DNA of 64,000 nt from Aromatoleum diolicum (GCF_012910955.1 NZ_WTVQ01000014.1:47754-111753); one strand, 5' to 3'; positions 17,930 to 29,136 are shown, counted from the first letter of the stretch. Notes: generated from the sequence alone by a model not told the origin. Numbers and translations: made by a program.

Positions 17930-20269
17930 ATGCTGCCTCCGATCGAACACCGCCTCGCCTCAGAACTCGCCGCCCACCCCCGTCAGGTCGTCGCCGCCAT
18001 CCAGTTGCTCGACGAAGGCGCCACCGTGCCCTTCATCGCCCGCTACCGCAAGGAAGTCACCGGCGGACTCGACGACACCCAGTTGCGCACGCTGGAAGAA
18101 CGCCTCGGCTACCTGCGCGAACTCGAAGACCGCCGCGGCGCGGTGCTCGCCTCGATCACCGAACAGGGCAAGCTGACCGACGCGCTGGCCGCAGAAATCG
18201 CCTCGGCCGAGACCAAGCAGCGCCTCGAAGACCTCTACCTGCCATACAAGCAGAAGCGCCGCACCAAGGCCCAGATCGCGCGCGAAGCGGGCCTCGAACC
18301 GCTGGCGCTCGCGCTGCTCGAAGACCCGATGCTTGTCCCGGACACCGAGGCTGCGCGCTATTTCGATGCCGAGGCGGGCTTTGGCGACACCAAGAGCGTA
18401 CTCGACGGCGCACGCCAGATCCTCATCGAACGCTTTGCCGAAGATGCCGAACTGCTCGGTGATCTGCGCAACTGGCTTCGTGACTACGGTTTCGTCAGTT
18501 CCAGCGTCATCGAGGGCAAGGAGAGCGAAGGCGCGAAGTTCCGCGACTGGTTCGATTTCCGCGAACCGATCGCCGCCCTGCCGTCACACCGCGCGCTCGC
18601 ACTACTGCGCGGACGCAATGAAGGCATGTTGCGCCTCGCACTGACTGTCGAGCAACCCGACCCTGATACCCCGCATCCCTGCGAAAGCCGCATTGCCGGC
18701 CGATTCGGCATCCGCGACCAAGGACGTCCGGCCGACCGCTGGCTGCGTGAAAGCGTGCGCTGGGCGTGGAACGTAAAAATCTCGCTGCATCTCGAACTGG
18801 AACTGATGAACGAACTGCGCGAGCGCGCCGAAGAGGAAGCGATCCGCGTTTTTGCACGCAACCTCAAGGATCTGCTGCTTGCCGCCCCCGCCGGCGCGCG
18901 CTGCACCATGGGCCTCGACCCCGGCATCCGCACCGGCGTGAAGGTCGCGGTCATCGACCGCACTGGCAAGCTCGTCGATACCGCCACGATCTATCCCTTC
19001 GAGCCGCGCCGCGACCGCGAAGGCTCGCTCGCCACCCTTGCCGCACTGGCGAAGAAGCACGCCGTCGAACTCGTCGCCATTGGCAACGGCACCGCCTCAC
19101 GGGATACCGACAAGCTCGTCGCCGACCTGATGGAAGCATTGCCGCAACTGCGCCTGACGCGCATCACCGTGTCGGAAGCCGGAGCCTCGGTGTATTCCGC
19201 TTCGGAACTTGCCGCACGCGAGTTTCCGGGGCTCGACGTGTCACTGCGCGGTGCGGTGTCGATCGCCCGCCGCCTGCAGGATCCGCTCGCCGAACTGGTC
19301 AAGATCGACCCCAAGGCGATCGGCGTCGGCCAGTACCAGCATGACGTGAACCAGTCCCGTCTGGCGAAAAGCCTCGATGCGGTCGTAGAAGACTGCGTGA
19401 ACGCCGTGGGCGTCGATGTGAACACCGCTTCCGCCGCGCTGCTTGCGCGTATCTCCGGCCTCAACGCGACGCTCGCGGGCAACATCGTTGAACATCGCGA
19501 CGCCAACGGCCCGTTCGCAAGCCGCGACGCGCTGAAGAAAGTACCGCGCCTCGGCCCCAAGACCTTCGAACTGGCGGCCGGCTTCCTGCGCATCCCCAAC
19601 GGCGACAATCCGCTCGACGCCTCCTCGGTGCACCCGGAAGCCTATCCGGTCGTGCAGCGCATTCTTGCCAAAGTAAGCAAAAACGTGCGCGAACTGATGG
19701 GCAATGCAGGCTTCCTCAAGACGCTGCGCCCGCTCGAATTCACCGACGAGCGCTTCGGCCTGCCGACCGTGCAGGACATTCTCGCCGAACTCGAAAAACC
19801 CGGTCGCGACCCGCGCCCCGAATTCCGCACCGCGACCTTCCGCGAGGGCGTCGAGACACTCAAGGACCTCACCCCCGGCATGATGCTCGAAGGCGTCGTC
19901 ACCAACGTCACCAATTTTGGTGCCTTCGTCGACATTGGCGTACATCAGGACGGCCTGGTACATATCTCCGCGCTCGCCGACCGCTTCGTCAAGGACCCGC
20001 ACAGCGTCGTGAAGGCCGGACAAGTCGTCAAGGTCAAGGTGCTGGAAGTCGACCTGCCGCGCCAGCGCATCGCGCTGACGATGCGCATGAGCGACGAACC
20101 GGGCACGGCCCGACCCGCCCCCGGCCCACGCGATAATGCGACGCGGGCACGTCCGGGCGACGGCGCACGCAGTGATCGCAATACGCCGCGCGGCAACTCG
20201 CGCACCGCGGAACCGGCCAACTCGGGCGGCACCATGGCCGACGCGCTGGCACGCGCGCTGCGCAAGTAG
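17930..20269 (+). CDS. tex: Tex-family transcription accessory / RNA-binding protein
   Basis: 779 residues. The N-terminal Tex region ([20 protein letters not shown], then [17 protein letters not shown]) is followed by an RNase H-like YqgF domain ([17 protein letters not shown]), tandem helix-hairpin-helix segments ([15 protein letters not shown]) and a C-terminal S1 domain ([26 protein letters not shown]). Tex binds nucleic acid and affects transcription and stress tolerance. The C-terminal 50 residues are a low-complexity Arg/Pro/Asn/Gly tail after the S1 domain. The ArsC-like gene starts 25 bases later. Confidence 0.95.
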   Translation: MLPPIEHRLASELAAHPRQVVAAIQLLDEGATVPFIARYRKEVTGGLDDTQLRTLEERLGYLRELEDRRGAVLASITEQGKLTDALAAEIASAETKQRLEDLYLPYKQKRRTKAQIAREAGLEPLALALLEDPMLVPDTEAARYFDAEAGFGDTKSVLDGARQILIERFAEDAELLGDLRNWLRDYGFVSSSVIEGKESEGAKFRDWFDFREPIAALPSHRALALLRGRNEGMLRLALTVEQPDPDTPHPCESRIAGRFGIRDQGRPADRWLRESVRWAWNVKISLHLELELMNELRERAEEEAIRVFARNLKDLLLAAPAGARCTMGLDPGIRTGVKVAVIDRTGKLVDTATIYPFEPRRDREGSLATLAALAKKHAVELVAIGNGTASRDTDKLVADLMEALPQLRLTRITVSEAGASVYSASELAAREFPGLDVSLRGAVSIARRLQDPLAELVKIDPKAIGVGQYQHDVNQSRLAKSLDAVVEDCVNAVGVDVNTASAALLARISGLNATLAGNIVEHRDANGPFASRDALKKVPRLGPKTFELAAGFLRIPNGDNPLDASSVHPEAYPVVQRILAKVSKNVRELMGNAGFLKTLRPLEFTDERFGLPTVQDILAELEKPGRDPRPEFRTATFREGVETLKDLTPGMMLEGVVTNVTNFGAFVDIGVHQDGLVHISALADRFVKDPHSVVKAGQVVKVKVLEVDLPRQRIALTMRMSDEPGTARPAPGPRDNATRARPGDGARSDRNTPRGNSRTAEPANSGGTMADALARALRK

Positions 20270-20294
20270 AATGCCGGCAAACGGAACCACCACG

Positions 20295-20663
20295 ATGAGC
20301 GCGACGATCTACGGTATCAAGAACTGCGACACGATGAAGAAGGCCTTCGCGTGGCTCGACGAGCACGGCGTCGCCTACTCTTTTCACGATTACCGCAAGT
20401 CAGGCATCGCGCCCGAGACACTCGCGCGCTGGTGTGAGCAGCTCGGCTGGCAAACGCTGGTCAACACCCGCGGCACCACATGGCGCAAACTCGATCCCGC
20501 GCAGCAGACGGTGTCGGCCGCCGACGATGCGATCGCCCTGATGGCCGCCCATACAAGTCTGATCCGACGCCCGGTGATCGAGACTGCATCGGGCGAAATT
20601 GTCGCCGGATTCGATCCCGAACGTCTCGGGGCATTGTTCAGCACATCCGGAGCCAAGGCATGA
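20295..20663 (+). CDS. ArsC/Spx-family thioredoxin-fold protein (YffB-like)
   Basis: 122 residues. The N terminus [19 protein letters not shown] contains a single-cysteine N-C-D-T motif, and the region [19 protein letters not shown] matches the conserved arginine segment of ArsC/Spx proteins. YffB-like members bind glutathione poorly characterised in function; a true arsenate reductase is unlikely without ars genes nearby. Its stop overlaps the hslO start (ATGA), so it is translationally coupled to the Hsp33-like protein and may belong to redox stress handling. Confidence 0.85.
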   Translation: MSATIYGIKNCDTMKKAFAWLDEHGVAYSFHDYRKSGIAPETLARWCEQLGWQTLVNTRGTTWRKLDPAQQTVSAADDAIALMAAHTSLIRRPVIETASGEIVAGFDPERLGALFSTSGAKA

Positions 20664-21544
20664 GCACCCCCACCAGTTACGTCCGCGGTTTCCTGCTGGA
20701 AGACCTGGACATTCGCGGCGCAGTGGTGCGCCTGGACGATGTCTGGCAGGCGCTGCAGCGTGGCCGCGCCTATCCCGCCGAAGTCGCCCGCCTGCTCGGC
20801 GAGATGAGCGCGGTTTCGGCCCTGATCGCCGCCAATCTCAAGCAGGCCGGCCGCCTCACCTTCCAGATCCAGGGACATGGCGCCGTCAAGCTGCTGGTCG
20901 TTGACTGCAACGAAACTCTGAATCTGCGCGGCTTTGCCGGTTTCGACGGCGACATTCCCGCCGACGGCGGACTCGCCGCGCTGGTTGGCGACGGCATCCT
21001 GCAACTTACCCTCGACGTCGCCGGACTGGACCAACCCTACCAGAGCATGGTGCCGCTCGAAGGCGACAACATCGCCGCAACCTTCGAACACTACCTGATG
21101 CAATCCGAGCAACAGCCCGCAGGCCTCTGGCTCGCATGCAACGAAGGCGCCGCGGCAGCGCTGTTCCTGCAAAAGCTTCCCGGGGCCGACGCCCGCGACG
21201 AGGACGGCTGGTCGCGCATGCATCAGCTGGCGCAGACCGTGAAGGCGGAGGAGCTGCTGCAACTCCCGCCCGAAATCCTGCTTGGTCGCCTGTTTGCCGA
21301 AGAGAACGTGCGCCTGTACGAAGCCCGCCCGGTCATCCACGATTTTCCACCCGACCGCGACAAGATCATTGCGATGTTGCGCAGTCTCGGCGAAGACGAA
21401 GTCCGTCACATTTACGAGGAACACGGCGAACTGGTGGTGCGGGACGACCTTTCGAACCACGAATATCGCTTTGAAGCGGACGAAATCGACGATCTGTTCG
21501 CGTCCTGCCCCGAGCCGGGCACCCCGCCACCGACTCTGCACTGA
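20660..21544 (+). CDS. hslO: Hsp33-family chaperone HslO lacking the zinc/redox cysteines
   Basis: 294 residues, the normal Hsp33 length, with the N-terminal substrate-binding domain well conserved ([38 protein letters not shown]). E. coli Hsp33 is activated by oxidation through a C-terminal zinc centre, CxC followed by CxxC. Here the equivalent stretch (about 224-280) keeps the surrounding fold but has F229/P231 in place of CxC and R261/L264 in place of CxxC. The only cysteines are C83, C160 and C283. It may be a constitutive or differently regulated holdase. The reading frame is intact across the region, so this is not a frameshift artefact. Confidence 0.9.
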   Translation: MSTPTSYVRGFLLEDLDIRGAVVRLDDVWQALQRGRAYPAEVARLLGEMSAVSALIAANLKQAGRLTFQIQGHGAVKLLVVDCNETLNLRGFAGFDGDIPADGGLAALVGDGILQLTLDVAGLDQPYQSMVPLEGDNIAATFEHYLMQSEQQPAGLWLACNEGAAAALFLQKLPGADARDEDGWSRMHQLAQTVKAEELLQLPPEILLGRLFAEENVRLYEARPVIHDFPPDRDKIIAMLRSLGEDEVRHIYEEHGELVVRDDLSNHEYRFEADEIDDLFASCPEPGTPPPTLH

Positions 21545-21664
21545 GCACTACCCCACAGCGCGGGCCAAGTGGAACTTGTCGCTTCGCCACAGCCTGCGCT
21601 GCCAGCCTTGCCCGAATCCCTGCTGCTCAGTAGACTTTCACGTTTTTCCGCCCCCCACTCGCAC

Positions 21665-22453
21665 ATGTCCGCTCCGCCCGCCTCCCGCTCGATCGAGTTT
21701 CGCAACGCCACGCTAGGCGCCACCATCGCGGTGTTGCGCGAAACCGAGCCGGCCAGGCTGGCCGACGCCTTGCACATGATGCTTGGCGGGATGCCGGATT
21801 TTTTCAATGGTGAAGCGGCGGTGCTTGATTTCGCCGCGATGGCCGAGGCGCCCGCCCGCATCGACTGGACCGGACTCGCCAGCCTGCTGCGTCGCTATCG
21901 ACTGCAGCCAGTCGGTGTGCGCAACCTGCCCCCGGAACTCGCCGCCACGGCCCGCCAGGCCGGTCTGGCAATTCTCGATGACGCCGAGCTGCGCGACCGT
22001 CAGGCAGCGCTCGCGCCGGCGCCCCAGCCACGAGCCGAGCCAGTGCCACCAGTACACGCTGCGCCAGCGCCTGCGCCCGTCCCGGCGCAACCCGCCATTC
22101 AGGCGAACACCCTGTTCGTCGACCGCCCGCTGCGCTCCGGCCAGCAGGTCTATGCCCGTGGCGGCGATCTGGTGCTGCTTGCCGGCATGAGCAACGGCGC
22201 CGAAGTCATCGCCGATGGCAGCATCCACTGCTACGGTCCACTGCGCGGCCGCGCATTGGCGGGAGCGCAGGGCAACATCGCCGCCCGTATTGTCACCACC
22301 AATTTTGGTCCCGAGCTGGTTTCGATTGCGGGCATCTACCGCACCTTCGAACAGGGGATCCCGGAATCCGTCGCCGGCCGCGCCGCCCATGTGCGGCTGA
22401 GCGCCGCCGGAACCGAACAGAAACTCGGCATCGAATCGCTGCAGCTCGACTGA
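21665..22453 (+). CDS. minC: Septum-site determining protein MinC
   Basis: 262 residues. The N-terminal MinC domain (SIEFRNATLGATIAVLRE...) is joined by a long Pro/Ala linker (about residues 119-145) to the C-terminal beta-helix domain with VYARGGDLVLLAGMSNGAEVIADGSIHCYGPLRGRA-type residues. MinC blocks FtsZ polymerisation away from midcell and is recruited by MinD. The start at 21665 (MSAPPASRSIEF) was chosen over 21569, which would add a tail without family support. minD follows after 31 bases. Confidence 0.94.
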   Translation: MSAPPASRSIEFRNATLGATIAVLRETEPARLADALHMMLGGMPDFFNGEAAVLDFAAMAEAPARIDWTGLASLLRRYRLQPVGVRNLPPELAATARQAGLAILDDAELRDRQAALAPAPQPRAEPVPPVHAAPAPAPVPAQPAIQANTLFVDRPLRSGQQVYARGGDLVLLAGMSNGAEVIADGSIHCYGPLRGRALAGAQGNIAARIVTTNFGPELVSIAGIYRTFEQGIPESVAGRAAHVRLSAAGTEQKLGIESLQLD

Positions 22454-22484
22454 GCGCAGCGCAATCTTTCAGGAAGGACATACC

Positions 22485-23300
22485 GTGACTCGTGTCGTCG
22501 TCGTAACTTCGGGCAAGGGTGGGGTCGGCAAGACCACCACCAGCGCTGCTTTCTCCTCCGGCTTGGCCCTGCGCGGTTTCAAGACCGCCGTTATCGACTT
22601 CGACGTCGGCCTGCGTAACCTCGACCTGATCATGGGCTGCGAACGCCGCGTCGTGTACGACCTGATCAACGTCATCAATGGCGAAGCCAAGCTCACCCAG
22701 GCGCTGATCAAGGACAAGCACTGCGACAACCTGTTCGTGCTGCCGGCCTCGCAGACGCGTGACAAGGATGCACTGACCGAGGAAGGCGTCGAAAAGGTGC
22801 TCAAGGAACTCGAGCACCTGGGCTTCGACTACGTGGTGTGCGACTCGCCCGCCGGTATCGAACGTGGTGCAGTGCTGGCGCTGACCTTTGCCGACGAGGC
22901 GATCATCACCACCAACCCGGAAGTCTCGTCAGTGCGCGACTCGGACCGCATTCTCGGCATCCTGCAGTCGAAGTCGCGCCGGGCGGCAAACGGCAGCGAT
23001 CCGATCAAGGAGCATCTGCTGGTTACCCGCTATTCGCCCAAACGCGTCGAAGATGGCGAAATGCTCTCGTACAAGGACGTGCAGGAACTGCTGCGCGTAC
23101 CGCTGATCGGGGTCATTCCCGAATCCGAGTCGGTGCTGCAGGCGTCGAACCAGGGCACCCCTGCGATTCACCTGAAGGGCTCCGACGTTTCCGAAGCCTA
23201 CACCGACGTGGTCGCCCGCTTCCTCGGCGAGACGCGCGATCTGCGCTTCGTGAACTACGAAAAGCCGGGCCTGATCAAGCGCCTGTTCGGAGGCAAGTGA
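22485..23300 (+). CDS. minD: Septum-site determining protein MinD (cell division ATPase)
   Basis: 271 residues from a GTG codon with a strong AGGAAGGA site upstream. The deviant Walker A motif [19 protein letters not shown] is at the N terminus, with [15 protein letters not shown] after it. The C-terminal amphipathic membrane-targeting helix [12 protein letters not shown] is intact. MinD dimerises on the membrane with ATP, carries MinC and is released by MinE. It is the middle gene of the minCDE operon. Confidence 0.97.
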   Translation: MTRVVVVTSGKGGVGKTTTSAAFSSGLALRGFKTAVIDFDVGLRNLDLIMGCERRVVYDLINVINGEAKLTQALIKDKHCDNLFVLPASQTRDKDALTEEGVEKVLKELEHLGFDYVVCDSPAGIERGAVLALTFADEAIITTNPEVSSVRDSDRILGILQSKSRRAANGSDPIKEHLLVTRYSPKRVEDGEMLSYKDVQELLRVPLIGVIPESESVLQASNQGTPAIHLKGSDVSEAYTDVVARFLGETRDLRFVNYEKPGLIKRLFGGK

Positions 23301-23301
23301 G

Positions 23302-23562
23302 ATGTCCTTCCTGGCCCGCCTCTTCGGCGAGAAGAAGAAGACCGCCGAAATCGCCAAGAACCGGCTGTCGCTGCTGATTGCCCACGAGCGCAGCGGTGCA
23401 GCGGCCAAAGCGGACTTCCTGCCGGCGCTACAGCGCGAGTTGATCGAGGTCATCTCGAAATACGTCTCGGTGAATGCCGAAGACATCAAGGTGCACCTCG
23501 ACAAGCAGGACAACTACGAAGTCCTTGAGGTCAACATCGTCCTGCCCGAGCAGACGCGCTAA
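23302..23562 (+). CDS. minE: Cell division topological specificity factor MinE
   Basis: 86 residues, the standard length. The N-terminal membrane/MinD-interacting part reads [27 protein letters not shown], and the dimerisation part contains [19 protein letters not shown]. MinE stimulates the MinD ATPase and makes the Min system oscillate. It starts one base after the minD stop and is the last gene of the operon. Confidence 0.97.
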   Translation: MSFLARLFGEKKKTAEIAKNRLSLLIAHERSGAAAKADFLPALQRELIEVISKYVSVNAEDIKVHLDKQDNYEVLEVNIVLPEQTR

Positions 23563-23583
23563 GCGACTTCGCCAGCCCGCCCA

Positions 23584-23601
23584 CGGTGCCGCACGGCACC
23601 G
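23584..23601. terminator. Hairpin between convergent minE and chemoreceptor genes
   Basis: CGGTGCC and GGCACCG form a seven-base-pair stem around a short GCAC loop, in the 58-base gap between two convergent genes. There is no T run on either side, so it is a terminator-like hairpin by position rather than a canonical intrinsic terminator. Confidence 0.4.
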
Positions 23602-23620
23602 CGCGGGGGCCATGCTTCAG

Positions 23621-25423
23621 TCAGGCGCCTGCCAGCAGGGCTTCAGCCGGCACGCCGACCCGCACATTGCCCCAGTGCCGTCCGCCGACCATGATCGGCA
23701 TCGCGATGTCGCACAGGATTTCTCCCGTATCACGCTGGTAGGTCTGCAACAACATCGGCTCCACATTCCGTGCCGCGCGCATTTCGGCGGGATTTTCAAA
23801 CTTGCGACATGTGCGATTGCCTACCAGGTCGACATCCCGGTTTCCGGTTAGCGGTTTGGAAAACTTGAGATTGTGGGCGGACAGGTAACCATCAGTGTTG
23901 ACCGCAACTGCAAACGTGCAGCCCGGGATTGCCGCCACGCAATCATCCAGAAATTTCTGGCACCGGCGGGTGTACTCATCACCCCATGAAATCTTGAATT
24001 TCTGCGGAAAAGTATTCGCAATCGGCTGGTAGCGGCGGTCGAACACGTCGACACGACCGTTTTTCATCTCTTCCAGTTGCGCCTGGATGGAGTCGCGGAA
24101 CGCGCGCGCGCGCTCGACCGCATGGTCGAATTCACCTTTCCCGATCTTGAAGCGCGACACCAGCTCCTGCACCGATTCGGTCGCCCGCGCCAGCTTCAGC
24201 GAACACTTTTCAGACTCTTCCATCTGAAGCGCGACGGTACCCGACAGGTCGTGAATCGCCGTGACGTTCTCATGCACCTGCGCATTGGTCGCCGAGAGCT
24301 CCTCCATCGCCGCGGCAATGTGCAGCAGTTGTTCGCCGGTGGTTTCGAATTCGCCGACCATGAACTCGAACTGCTTCGCCGAACGTCCTACCACTTCGCG
24401 TGCCTGCAACACGTCACCGTTAATGACATCGTTCTCCGCGCGCGTGTTCATGACGCGGCCGATCATGCCATCGATATTGCCGGTGATTTCCTCCGCCGCG
24501 GTATTGACCCGCTCGGCCAGCTTGCGCACCTCGTCTGCAACCACGGCAAAGCCGCGCCCGGCCTCGCCGGCACGCGCCGCCTCGATCGCCGCATTCAGCG
24601 CCAGCAGGTTGGTCTGGTCGGCGATCTCGCGGATCAACGAGGCGATCCGCTTCACGCTCTCCGAACGTTTGGACAGGTCATCGACCGTCGCATTGAAGTG
24701 CACGACTTTCTCGCTTACCGCGTTGATCTTCTGTGCAATGTCCTGCATCTCGCCCAACGAGCCGCGCGCAATTTCCAGGTTCTTCGTCGTCGACGCAGAA
24801 ATCTGTTGCGTGCTCGCCGACACGCTTTCGATGGCGGAAGTCGACTCGGTGCTCGCGCTGAACACCACTTCGGTCATCTGCCCCTGAGTGCGTGCATCGC
24901 GCGCCGAACTTTCCACGCGCGACTTCACCATTACCGCGTCGCGCGCAATACTCACGCTCTTCATGCGTACATCGCCGATGATCTGGCGCATCTTTTCCGC
25001 GAAATGGTTGTAGCTCAGTGCGAGTTCGCGCAGTTCGTCGTGCGTCACCAAGGGCAAATTGCGCGAGAAATCGCCTTCGCCGCGTGCAATCTCATTGAAT
25101 ATGCCGGTAATGATGCGCACCGGTCGTACGATCAGATGACGGATGTACAGGATCTGCCCCACGTTGATGCACAACGCAATCACCGTCAGCACCAGCATCA
25201 AGTACAAACCGCCGTCGAGCGAGGACGCAACCTGCTGCGCCACTTCCGACGACACCTTGCCGACCTCAAGCAATGCCGCGATCTGCCTTTCCTGGCTCAG
25301 ATAGATGCCGACATAGATCACATCAATGAAGAAGAGCAGCAAGAAACTGCTCAACTTCTTCGTCAACGAGTTCCAGAACAGCTTTTCAGCTGTTTCGTAC
25401 AGCCGTGCGAAGGTACCCATCAT
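23621..25423 (-). CDS. Methyl-accepting chemotaxis protein with C-terminal sensory domain
   Basis: 600 residues. Two membrane helices (about 25-43 and 73-95) enclose only about 30 periplasmic residues, too few for a ligand domain. A HAMP segment and the methyl-accepting coiled coil follow, with the conserved hairpin tip around [21 protein letters not shown] and [15 protein letters not shown]. Unusually, about 130 residues follow the signalling domain (from about 465), containing [17 protein letters not shown], a strand [14 protein letters not shown] and a conserved [10 protein letters not shown] segment. This looks like a cytoplasmic Cache/PAS-like sensor fused at the C terminus. A sigma-28-type promoter precedes the gene. 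Confidence 0.92.
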   Translation of the reverse strand: MMGTFARLYETAEKLFWNSLTKKLSSFLLLFFIDVIYVGIYLSQERQIAALLEVGKVSSEVAQQVASSLDGGLYLMLVLTVIALCINVGQILYIRHLIVRPVRIITGIFNEIARGEGDFSRNLPLVTHDELRELALSYNHFAEKMRQIIGDVRMKSVSIARDAVMVKSRVESSARDARTQGQMTEVVFSASTESTSAIESVSASTQQISASTTKNLEIARGSLGEMQDIAQKINAVSEKVVHFNATVDDLSKRSESVKRIASLIREIADQTNLLALNAAIEAARAGEAGRGFAVVADEVRKLAERVNTAAEEITGNIDGMIGRVMNTRAENDVINGDVLQAREVVGRSAKQFEFMVGEFETTGEQLLHIAAAMEELSATNAQVHENVTAIHDLSGTVALQMEESEKCSLKLARATESVQELVSRFKIGKGEFDHAVERARAFRDSIQAQLEEMKNGRVDVFDRRYQPIANTFPQKFKISWGDEYTRRCQKFLDDCVAAIPGCTFAVAVNTDGYLSAHNLKFSKPLTGNRDVDLVGNRTCRKFENPAEMRAARNVEPMLLQTYQRDTGEILCDIAMPIMVGGRHWGNVRVGVPAEALLAGA

Positions 25424-25451
25424 CTCTCCTGTGGAATTGTATTTTGCTTAT

Positions 25452-25479
25452 CTATCGGCAATCCTGACGCAACACTTTA
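25452..25479 (-). promoter_or_regulatory. Sigma-28 (FliA)-type promoter of the chemoreceptor gene
   Basis: On the minus strand TAAAGTGT (25472-25479) is followed after 12 bases by GCCGATAG (25452-25459), close to the flagellar sigma factor consensus TAAAGTTT-N11-GCCGATAA. It lies about 29 bases upstream of the receptor start codon, leaving a short leader with an AGGAG ribosome-binding site. This suggests that the receptor is expressed with the flagellar regulon. Confidence 0.7.
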
Positions 25480-25635
25480 GGGTGCCACAGCCAGGATCCG
25501 ATGCATCCTTGCCCGCCGGACACCACCGGATCGACGCCGCGCAGCGGGGCCGTCAGGGCGGCGCGGGATCCAATGAATTTGCCGGCTCTCCGATGGCATG
25601 CCACAATTGTCCCTTTGCCGCCTCCCTGACGATTC

Positions 25636-27144
25636 ATGAGCGACCAGAACAATAACCCCGTGCCCCCGCAAGACGAGAACCACATCATCGCCGAGCGGCG
25701 CGAAAAGCTGGCCGCTTGGCGCGCGACCGGACGCGCCTTTCCGAATGATTTCTCGCGCGAAAACACCGCCGGCAAGCTCGATGAGCTCTATGGCGACAAG
25801 GAGCCGGAAGCGCTCGATGCCACCCAGGTGGAGGTAAAGGTCGCCGGCCGGGTCATGCTCAAGCGCGTGATGGGCAAAGCGAGTTTCGTCACCATTCAGG
25901 ACCTTTCGGGCCGTATCCAGCTATACGTCACGCGCGACGCGGTCGGCGAAGACGTGTACGCCGATTTCAAGCACTGGGACATCGGCGACATCGTCGGTGC
26001 CGTCGGCACCGTGTTCAAGACGCGCACCGGCGAGCTGTCAGTCAAGGTCACCGAGGTGCGGCTGCTCACGAAGAGCCTGCGCCCGCTGCCCGACAAGTTT
26101 CACGGCCTCACCGATGTCGAGCAGAAGTACCGCCAGCGCCACGTCGACCTGATCATGAACGACCAGACGCGCTTCACCTTCGTCGCGCGCAGCCGCATGG
26201 TGCAGTCGATCCGCAACTACATGATCAGCCACGGCTTCCTCGAAGTCGAAACGCCGATGATGCACCCCATCCCCGGTGGGGCTGCAGCCAAGCCCTTCAC
26301 CACGCACCACAACGCGCTGGACATGGAACTGTTCCTGCGCATTGCCCCGGAGCTGTACCTGAAGCGTCTGGTGGTGGGCGGCTTCGAAAAGGTTTTCGAG
26401 GTCAACCGCAACTTCCGTAACGAGGGCCTCAGCCCCCGCCACAACCCCGAATTCACGATGATGGAGTTCTACGAGGCGTACGCGGACTACCGCAGCCTGA
26501 TGAACTTCACCGAAGGGTTGCTGCGTCAGGCCGCACGTGAAGCGCTGGGTACCGAAGTGTTCGTCTATCAGGGCCGCGAACTGGACCTGTCGAAGCCCTT
26601 TGCGCGCCTGACCATCGTCGAGGCGATCCGCAAGTACCACCCCGGCTTTACCGTCGAACAGCTCAACGACGCCGACTGGCTACGCAACAAACTTGCGGAC
26701 CTCAAGGCAAAGCCGCGCAAGGATGCCGGCCTCGGCTCGCTGCAACTGATGCTGTTCGAGGAGACCACCGAAGCCGAACTGTGGGAGCCGACTTTCATCA
26801 TCGACTACCCGGCCGAAGTGTCGCCGCTCGCCCGCCGCAACGACGCCAACCCCGAAATCACGGAACGTTTCGAACTGTTCATCGTTGGCCGCGAGATCGC
26901 CAACGGTTTCTCGGAGCTCAATGACCCCGAGGACCAGGCTGCGCGCTTCCTGGAACAGGTCAAGGCGAAGGAAGCGGGCGACGAAGAGGCCATGTTCTTC
27001 GATGCCGACTACATTCGCGCCCTGGAATACGGACTGCCCCCGACCGGCGGCTGCGGCATCGGAATCGACCGCCTCGTCATGCTGCTGACAGACAGTCCGA
27101 GTATCCGCGACGTGATCCTGTTTCCGCAGATGCGGATGGAGTAG
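25636..27144 (+). CDS. lysS: Lysyl-tRNA synthetase, class II
   Basis: 502 residues. An N-terminal OB-fold anticodon-binding domain (about 60-165, [26 protein letters not shown] residues) precedes the class II catalytic core. Motif 2 reads [21 protein letters not shown] and motif 3 is [13 protein letters not shown] near the C terminus. It charges tRNA-Lys in the cytoplasm. A good intrinsic terminator follows, so it is probably the last gene of its transcript. Confidence 0.98.
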   Translation: MSDQNNNPVPPQDENHIIAERREKLAAWRATGRAFPNDFSRENTAGKLDELYGDKEPEALDATQVEVKVAGRVMLKRVMGKASFVTIQDLSGRIQLYVTRDAVGEDVYADFKHWDIGDIVGAVGTVFKTRTGELSVKVTEVRLLTKSLRPLPDKFHGLTDVEQKYRQRHVDLIMNDQTRFTFVARSRMVQSIRNYMISHGFLEVETPMMHPIPGGAAAKPFTTHHNALDMELFLRIAPELYLKRLVVGGFEKVFEVNRNFRNEGLSPRHNPEFTMMEFYEAYADYRSLMNFTEGLLRQAAREALGTEVFVYQGRELDLSKPFARLTIVEAIRKYHPGFTVEQLNDADWLRNKLADLKAKPRKDAGLGSLQLMLFEETTEAELWEPTFIIDYPAEVSPLARRNDANPEITERFELFIVGREIANGFSELNDPEDQAARFLEQVKAKEAGDEEAMFFDADYIRALEYGLPPTGGCGIGIDRLVMLLTDSPSIRDVILFPQMRME

Positions 27145-27167
27145 ACGCGGAACATTGCATAACGAAC

Positions 27168-27195
27168 AGGCGCCGCGAGGCGCCTTGTCTTTTTT
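27168..27195 (+). terminator. Intrinsic terminator after lysS
   Basis: AGGCGC and GCGCCT form a stem with a CGCGAG loop, followed by TTGTCTTTTTT. This is the clearest intrinsic terminator in the window. It lies 24 bases after the lysS stop and 25 bases before the mnmC start. Confidence 0.85.
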
Positions 27196-27219
27196 GAAGC
27201 TCGCTTCAGTCCTCGCCAT

Positions 27220-29136
27220 ATGCCGATTGACCCCGCCCGCCTGAGTTTCACCGAGGACGGCACGCCCTGCTCCACCGAGTTCGGCGATGTCTATCACGCG
27301 CGCGAGGGCGGACTGGAACAGGCGCGTTTCGTGTTCATCGGCGGCAACCACCTGCCGGCGCGCTGGCAGGGTCATGAATCCTTCACAATCGTCGAAACCG
27401 GCTTTGGGCTGGGCCTGAATTTTCTCGCGACGTGGGATGCGTGGCGAGACGATCCGCGGCGGTGCGGGCGCCTGCATTACGTTTCCGTCGAACGCAATCC
27501 GTTCACTCGTGCCGATCTGGTGCAACTGCACGCGCGCTGGCCGGAACTGGCCGCGCTGGCCATCGAATTGCAGGCACAGTGGCCGGTGCTGACACCCGGC
27601 GTGCATCGGTTGCATCTCGACGCGGGCCGGGTGACCCTGACGCTGCTGTTCGGCGATGCCAACGAACTGATCCCGCAACTCGAATGCCGTGCCGACGCGT
27701 TTTATCTTGACGGCTTTGCTCCCACGATCAATCCCGAACTGTGGTCTGGCGCACTGTTGCGCGAACTCTCCAGGATTGCCGCGCCGAGCGCCACGCTAGC
27801 GACCTGGTCCGTGTCGGGCGCGGTCCGCCGCATGTTGGCCGAAGCCGGCTTCCAGTGCGAGAAAACTGCAGGTTTCGCGGGCAAGCGCGCGATGCTTCGC
27901 GCACGGTTTGGCGAATCCGCCTGCCCGCGGGCCGGCCACCCTGACGCCCCTGCCCGGCACGCCTTGGTGATCGGTGCCGGCCTGGCTGGCAGCAGCCTCG
28001 CCCACAGGCTGGCCGAGCGCGGCTGGACGGTCGACGTGGTCGATGCCGCATCAGGACCCGGCCAGGGTGCTTCCGGCAATCTGAGCGGTGTCCTGCGCCC
28101 GCTGCCGAACCTGGACGACAACCGTCTGGCGCGTATCACCCGTGCCGGCGCGCTGTATGGCTTGCGTCATCTCAAGCGTCTGAGCGACCTCGGGCTACCA
28201 GTGCGCTGGGATGCCTGCGGCGTCCTGCATCTCGCGCGCGATCCAGTACATGAGGGCAAGCAGCGTCATGTGGTCGAGACGCATCGTCCGCCGCCGGAGT
28301 ACCTGCGCTTTGTCGAACGCGATGAAGCTTCCGTGCTGGCCGGCTGGCCGTTGCCTCTGGGTGGCTGGTGGTTCCCGGGCGGCGGCTGGGTGAATCCGCC
28401 GAGTCTGTGTGCTGCCAACCTGGAGGCATTCCCCGAGCGCATTCGCGGCCATTTCGGCCGCGCGGTGAGCCGACTCGAACGCGGCGCCGATTGTTGGACT
28501 GCGTTCGATGCGTCGGGCACGGAGATCGCCGCGGCGCCGGTGGCGATCCTCGCCAATGGAGTCGGTATCCGGCATATCGCGCAGGGCGCAGCGCTGCCTG
28601 TGCGCAGCGCGCGCGGCCAGGTGACACATCTGCCGGCACTACCGGGCAGTGCGCCGAAGGTCGTTGTCTGCCGCCTGGGCTACGTCAGCCCGGAAATCGA
28701 CGGCATACGCTGCGCAGGTGCGACTTTCGCGGTCGATGACAACGAAATCGCGCTGCGCGAGGCGGACCAGCGCGAGAATCTCGCCAAACTCGCTTTTATG
28801 CTTCCGGGATTCGGCACGGACCTGGACCCGGCGCAACTCGGCGGGCGTGTCGGCTTCCGCCCGGCCTCCCCCGACCGCCTGCCAATGGTCGGGGCAATCC
28901 CGTCCGTTCGCAGCGTCGACCGCGGCACGCCACTGGCCGACATCCCGCGCTTTTCCGGCCTTTATGCGGTCGAGGGTTTCGGTGCCCGCGGGCTCGTGTG
29001 GGCGAGCCTTGCGGCGGAATTGCTCGCCAGCCAGCTTGCTGGCGACCCCCTGCCACTCGAACGGGATCTGGTCGATGCGCTCGACCCCGCACGTTATCTG
29101 CTGCGCCCGCCCCGCAAGGCGGTGTCCGACGACTGA
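27220..29136 (+). CDS. mnmC: Bifunctional tRNA wobble-uridine maturation enzyme MnmC (methyltransferase + FAD oxidoreductase)
   Basis: 638 residues. The N-terminal part (about 1-235) has the SAM-binding segment VETGFGLGLNFLATWDAW and FYLDGFAPTINPELW. The C-terminal part (about 245-630) begins with an FAD fold, ALVIGAGLAGSSLAHRLAERG, and ends with a flavin-contact stretch YAVEGFGARGLVWASLAAELL. The oxidoreductase half converts cmnm5(s2)U34 of tRNA to nm5(s2)U34, and the methylase half then makes mnm5(s2)U34. The product is the base that MnmH selenates, and mnmH is also in this window. Confidence 0.96.
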   Translation: MPIDPARLSFTEDGTPCSTEFGDVYHAREGGLEQARFVFIGGNHLPARWQGHESFTIVETGFGLGLNFLATWDAWRDDPRRCGRLHYVSVERNPFTRADLVQLHARWPELAALAIELQAQWPVLTPGVHRLHLDAGRVTLTLLFGDANELIPQLECRADAFYLDGFAPTINPELWSGALLRELSRIAAPSATLATWSVSGAVRRMLAEAGFQCEKTAGFAGKRAMLRARFGESACPRAGHPDAPARHALVIGAGLAGSSLAHRLAERGWTVDVVDAASGPGQGASGNLSGVLRPLPNLDDNRLARITRAGALYGLRHLKRLSDLGLPVRWDACGVLHLARDPVHEGKQRHVVETHRPPPEYLRFVERDEASVLAGWPLPLGGWWFPGGGWVNPPSLCAANLEAFPERIRGHFGRAVSRLERGADCWTAFDASGTEIAAAPVAILANGVGIRHIAQGAALPVRSARGQVTHLPALPGSAPKVVVCRLGYVSPEIDGIRCAGATFAVDDNEIALREADQRENLAKLAFMLPGFGTDLDPAQLGGRVGFRPASPDRLPMVGAIPSVRSVDRGTPLADIPRFSGLYAVEGFGARGLVWASLAAELLASQLAGDPLPLERDLVDALDPARYLLRPPRKAVSDD

